NCBI GenBank assembly: GCA_049414205.1
Contig: JBMSGE010000027.1
Span: 1-14,865, forward strand
Direction: 5' to 3'
Length of the DNA stretch: 14,865 bases
DNA from: Nitrosomaritimum sp049414205
Lineage (GTDB): Archaea > Thermoproteota > Nitrososphaeria > Nitrososphaerales > Nitrosopumilaceae
Numbering within the stretch: position 1 is the stretch's first letter; each line of letters opens with the position of its first letter. Shown here piece after piece: positions 13,479 through 14,865 of the stretch. A model generated the notes under the pieces. It saw only the letters and a program-made list of their open reading frames with translations, made no database searches and was not told the DNA's origin. Position numbers and translations under genes: made by a program.

Positions 13479-13574
13479 TTGAAGTGTCCATATTGTGATA
13501 TTGATTTAGATTCCCTTTCAATGACTGACGGACTCAAACATATCCTAGAACACAAAAAAGAGAATCAAAATTAA
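13479..13574 (+). CDS. 31-aa zinc-finger microprotein
   Basis: TTG 13479 to TAA 13572-13574 gives 31 residues: C3-P-Y-C6 and H21-I-L-E-H25 make a C2H2 zinc-finger pattern with 14 residues between the pairs, followed by a Lys-rich tail. The only stop before it in the frame is TGA at 13449, with no other start in between, so the TTG is the likely start. It begins four bases after the stop of the 127-aa gene, so it is probably translated from the same message. It is too short for routine gene calling but the pattern of ligands and the C-P-Y-C knuckle are convincing. It may bind nucleic acid or act as a small partner of its neighbour. Confidence 0.62.
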   Translation: MKCPYCDIDLDSLSMTDGLKHILEHKKENQN

Positions 13575-13576
13575 CA

Positions 13577-13584
13577 TTTTTTTA
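13577..13584 (+). promoter_or_regulatory. T-rich element: possible TATA box and terminator
   Basis: TTTTTTTA lies just after the zinc-finger frame stop and is centred 26-27 bases before ATG 13607. It may end the upstream transcript and act as the TATA box for the next gene; the two uses cannot be told apart by sequence. Confidence 0.35.
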
Positions 13585-13606
13585 GAATAAAGTGGAGAAT
13601 AAAACA

Positions 13607-13888
13607 ATGAAAGGTGATGATGTCAGAAAACTAATTGACGAGGCAAATCAAAGAGAGAAAAAAGATTATCAAAAAATGGATATCGAGGAGTTGAGTGGGG
13701 AGCTTAGAGGAGCAATGGAGTTTGAGAGATCCATTTTTGAAAAAATAGAAAAAATGGAAAAGAAAGGAACAGAGTCAGACCTGATAAACTATGCCAAAAT
13801 GATTATTAAAAATACAACTGGGAGAGAGATTTCAGAAATTCAGGAAATATATCTAAAGAAAATTGATAGTGATTATCTATCAAGTTAA
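13607..13888 (+). CDS. Unrecognised charged helical protein (93 aa)
   Basis: 93 residues from ATG 13607, or 98 from GTG 13592. I prefer the ATG: GGAG (13594-13597) lies nine bases before it and a TATA-like T-rich element is centred about 26 bases upstream. The protein is nearly all charged helix (D-D-V-R-K-L-I-D-E-A-N-Q-R-E-K-K, E-E-L-S-G-E-L-R-G-A, E-K-I-E-K-M-E-K-K) and could form a coiled coil over residues about 30-60, followed by a more compact end (I-S-E-I-Q-E-I-Y-L-K-K-I). No known family. The stop overlaps the convergent transporter ATPase gene by nine bases. It may belong with the 127-aa and zinc-finger genes just upstream. Confidence 0.7.
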   Translation: MKGDDVRKLIDEANQREKKDYQKMDIEELSGELRGAMEFERSIFEKIEKMEKKGTESDLINYAKMIIKNTTGREISEIQEIYLKKIDSDYLSS

Positions 13889-14821
13889 TGATTCATCTTC
13901 ATACAACCAGCATTGAACATAACCTGTTTTGGTCTTTATTTTTGGCGGTAGTTTTTTGCATTTGTCAATTGCCAAAGGGCATCTCTCTATAAAACGACAT
14001 TCCGTTGGTGGTTCCAATAAACTTGGAGGGTTTCCTTTGATGTAAGATGGTTTGTCACCATGTAATGTCGGGATGGATTTTAGCAGTCCTTGAGTGTAAG
14101 GATGTTTTGGATTTTTGTAAATCTCATACGATGAACCAAACTCTACCATTTGACCTGCATACATGATTCCAATTTTATCGGCAATCTCAGATAATATTGC
14201 CAAGTCATGCGTGATTAACATAAAGGACATTCCTTGCTTTTTTAGATCCTTCAATAGATTGACAATTTGTGCCTGAATCAACACATCAAGAGCAGTGGTA
14301 GGCTCATCTGCAATGACAAATCGTGGTTTTAGGAGAAGTGCCATTGCTATTACTACTCTTTGCTTCATTCCACCACTCAGCTCATGAGGATATCTTTTCA
14401 AAACAGAGTTATCAAGACTAACTGAGTGCATTGCATCTTCAATGGTCTTTTGAATATCACCATCAAAGTCATGCTGCTTTAGAATTTCGATGAATTGGTC
14501 TTTAATTGTAAAGACAGGGTCTAGTGTATTCATTGCACCCTGAAAAACCATGGAGATTTTTTTCCATCTAAATTTCTGATCAAAGTCTGACTCTGAAAGA
14601 TCTAAAATTGAATCATCACCCAAAACAATTTTTCCTTGTACCTTTCCACCTGAAAGCATTCTGATAATTGATAACCCCAATGTGCTTTTTCCACATGCAC
14701 TCTCCCCTGCAATCCCAATTGATTGACCATCTTCAAGCTCAAAATCAACATCTTCAACTGCATAGACTGGACCATTTGAAGAAGAATATCTTGCAGTAAG
14801 ATCTTTAACCGATAACTTCAT
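13880..14821 (-). CDS. dppD: Dipeptide/oligopeptide ABC transporter ATP-binding protein (DppD/OppD type)
   Basis: 313 residues. Walker A G-E-S-A-C-G-K-S (39-46), Q-loop Q94 in V-F-Q-G, ABC signature L-S-G-G-M (148-152), Walker B V-I-A-D-E-P (169-174) and switch H205 are all present. The C-terminal oligopeptide-transporter domain carries N-P-K-H-P-Y-T-Q-G-L-L (237-247) and four cysteines C275, C281, C288 and C304 in the C-x5-C-P-x5-C pattern known to hold an Fe-S cluster in DppD-type ATPases. It powers import of peptides or similar solutes and normally pairs with a second ATPase (DppF) and two permeases. ATG 14821 overlaps the stop of an upstream frame by three bases. In ammonia oxidisers the real substrate is uncertain. 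An ATPase with an odd residue, Cys43, inside Walker A is worth noting but still fits the motif. Confidence 0.92.
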   Translation of the reverse strand: MKLSVKDLTARYSSSNGPVYAVEDVDFELEDGQSIGIAGESACGKSTLGLSIIRMLSGGKVQGKIVLGDDSILDLSESDFDQKFRWKKISMVFQGAMNTLDPVFTIKDQFIEILKQHDFDGDIQKTIEDAMHSVSLDNSVLKRYPHELSGGMKQRVVIAMALLLKPRFVIADEPTTALDVLIQAQIVNLLKDLKKQGMSFMLITHDLAILSEIADKIGIMYAGQMVEFGSSYEIYKNPKHPYTQGLLKSIPTLHGDKPSYIKGNPPSLLEPPTECRFIERCPLAIDKCKKLPPKIKTKTGYVQCWLYEDESLT

Positions 14822-14865
14822 AATTTCTTAGATCGGCTCTTGCTTTTGTGTTTTTCATTAAAGGA
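14818..14865 (-). CDS. Probable C-terminus of upstream ABC transporter permease
   Basis: Reading the minus strand from the window edge, one frame ends in TGA 14820-14818, overlapping ATG 14821 of the ATPase gene. The visible 15 residues are Lys/Ser-rich (E-K-H-K-S-K-S-R-S-K-K-L), as expected for a cytoplasmic tail of a permease. A second frame ends in TAA about 16 bases into the ATPase gene and cannot be excluded. Gene order in such transporters makes a permease likely. Confidence 0.4.
   Translation of the reverse strand, partial: SFNEKHKSKSRSKKL

Noticed and set aside
1..14865. CRISPR arrays, insertion sequences, prophage or integration sites
   Set aside because: No repeat-spacer array, transposase, integrase or direct-repeat boundary was seen on either strand.

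Overview
The window looks like chromosomal DNA of a low-GC ammonia-oxidising archaeon (Nitrososphaerota/Thaumarchaeota, most like the Nitrosopumilus-Nitrosarchaeum group). This is judged from gene content and promoter style, without any database search. The clues are a PIN-ATPase-KH protein of archaeal type, a family 4 uracil-DNA glycosylase, an archaeal-type B-family polymerase, and TATA boxes placed about 25-30 bases before start codons, which implies leaderless transcripts. TTG and GTG starts are common. Genes are packed tightly, and all four confident convergent gene pairs overlap tail to tail by 4-14 bases.

Layout. Positions 1-732 hold the 3' part of a DUF72 (YecE-like) gene. It converges on a minus-strand four-gene unit (4202 to 729), the most unusual part of the window: a zinc-finger protein with a RecA/RadA-like core whose nucleotide-binding motifs are lost, two tandem paralogous small helical proteins, and a B-family DNA polymerase homologue with eroded exonuclease motifs and an altered motif C. 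The genes are joined by an 8-base gap and two 4-base overlaps. Positions 4203-4836 carry regulatory DNA, a 16-bp palindrome, a larger inverted repeat and small ORFs (42 and 59 aa). An unrecognised 116-aa gene follows, then a manganese-type DtxR/MntR regulator and the convergent PIN-ATPase-KH gene.

Positions 7645-9557 encode a phosphorelay set: a CheY-like receiver, a free Hpt protein and a divergently transcribed membrane histidine kinase. One TATA-like element sits between the kinase and Hpt genes and is spaced for both. A 48-aa acidic microprotein gene comes next, then TldD protease, type 4 uracil-DNA glycosylase and 3-methyladenine DNA glycosylase in a tight operon. The last part holds a VTT-domain membrane protein, a Thaumarchaeota-type small protein followed by a 31-aa zinc-finger microprotein, a 93-98 aa helical protein, and the ATPase subunit of a dipeptide/oligopeptide ABC transporter whose upstream partner runs off the window.

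Functionally, two parts concern DNA maintenance: the polymerase/RecA-like cassette and the glycosylase operon. Two concern sensing: the phosphorelay and the Mn regulator. The best candidate for an undescribed system is the 729-4202 cassette. Its logic (inactive RecA relative plus unusual polymerase plus small partners) recalls bacterial mutasome cassettes, although none of its proteins need be homologous to ImuB or DnaE2.
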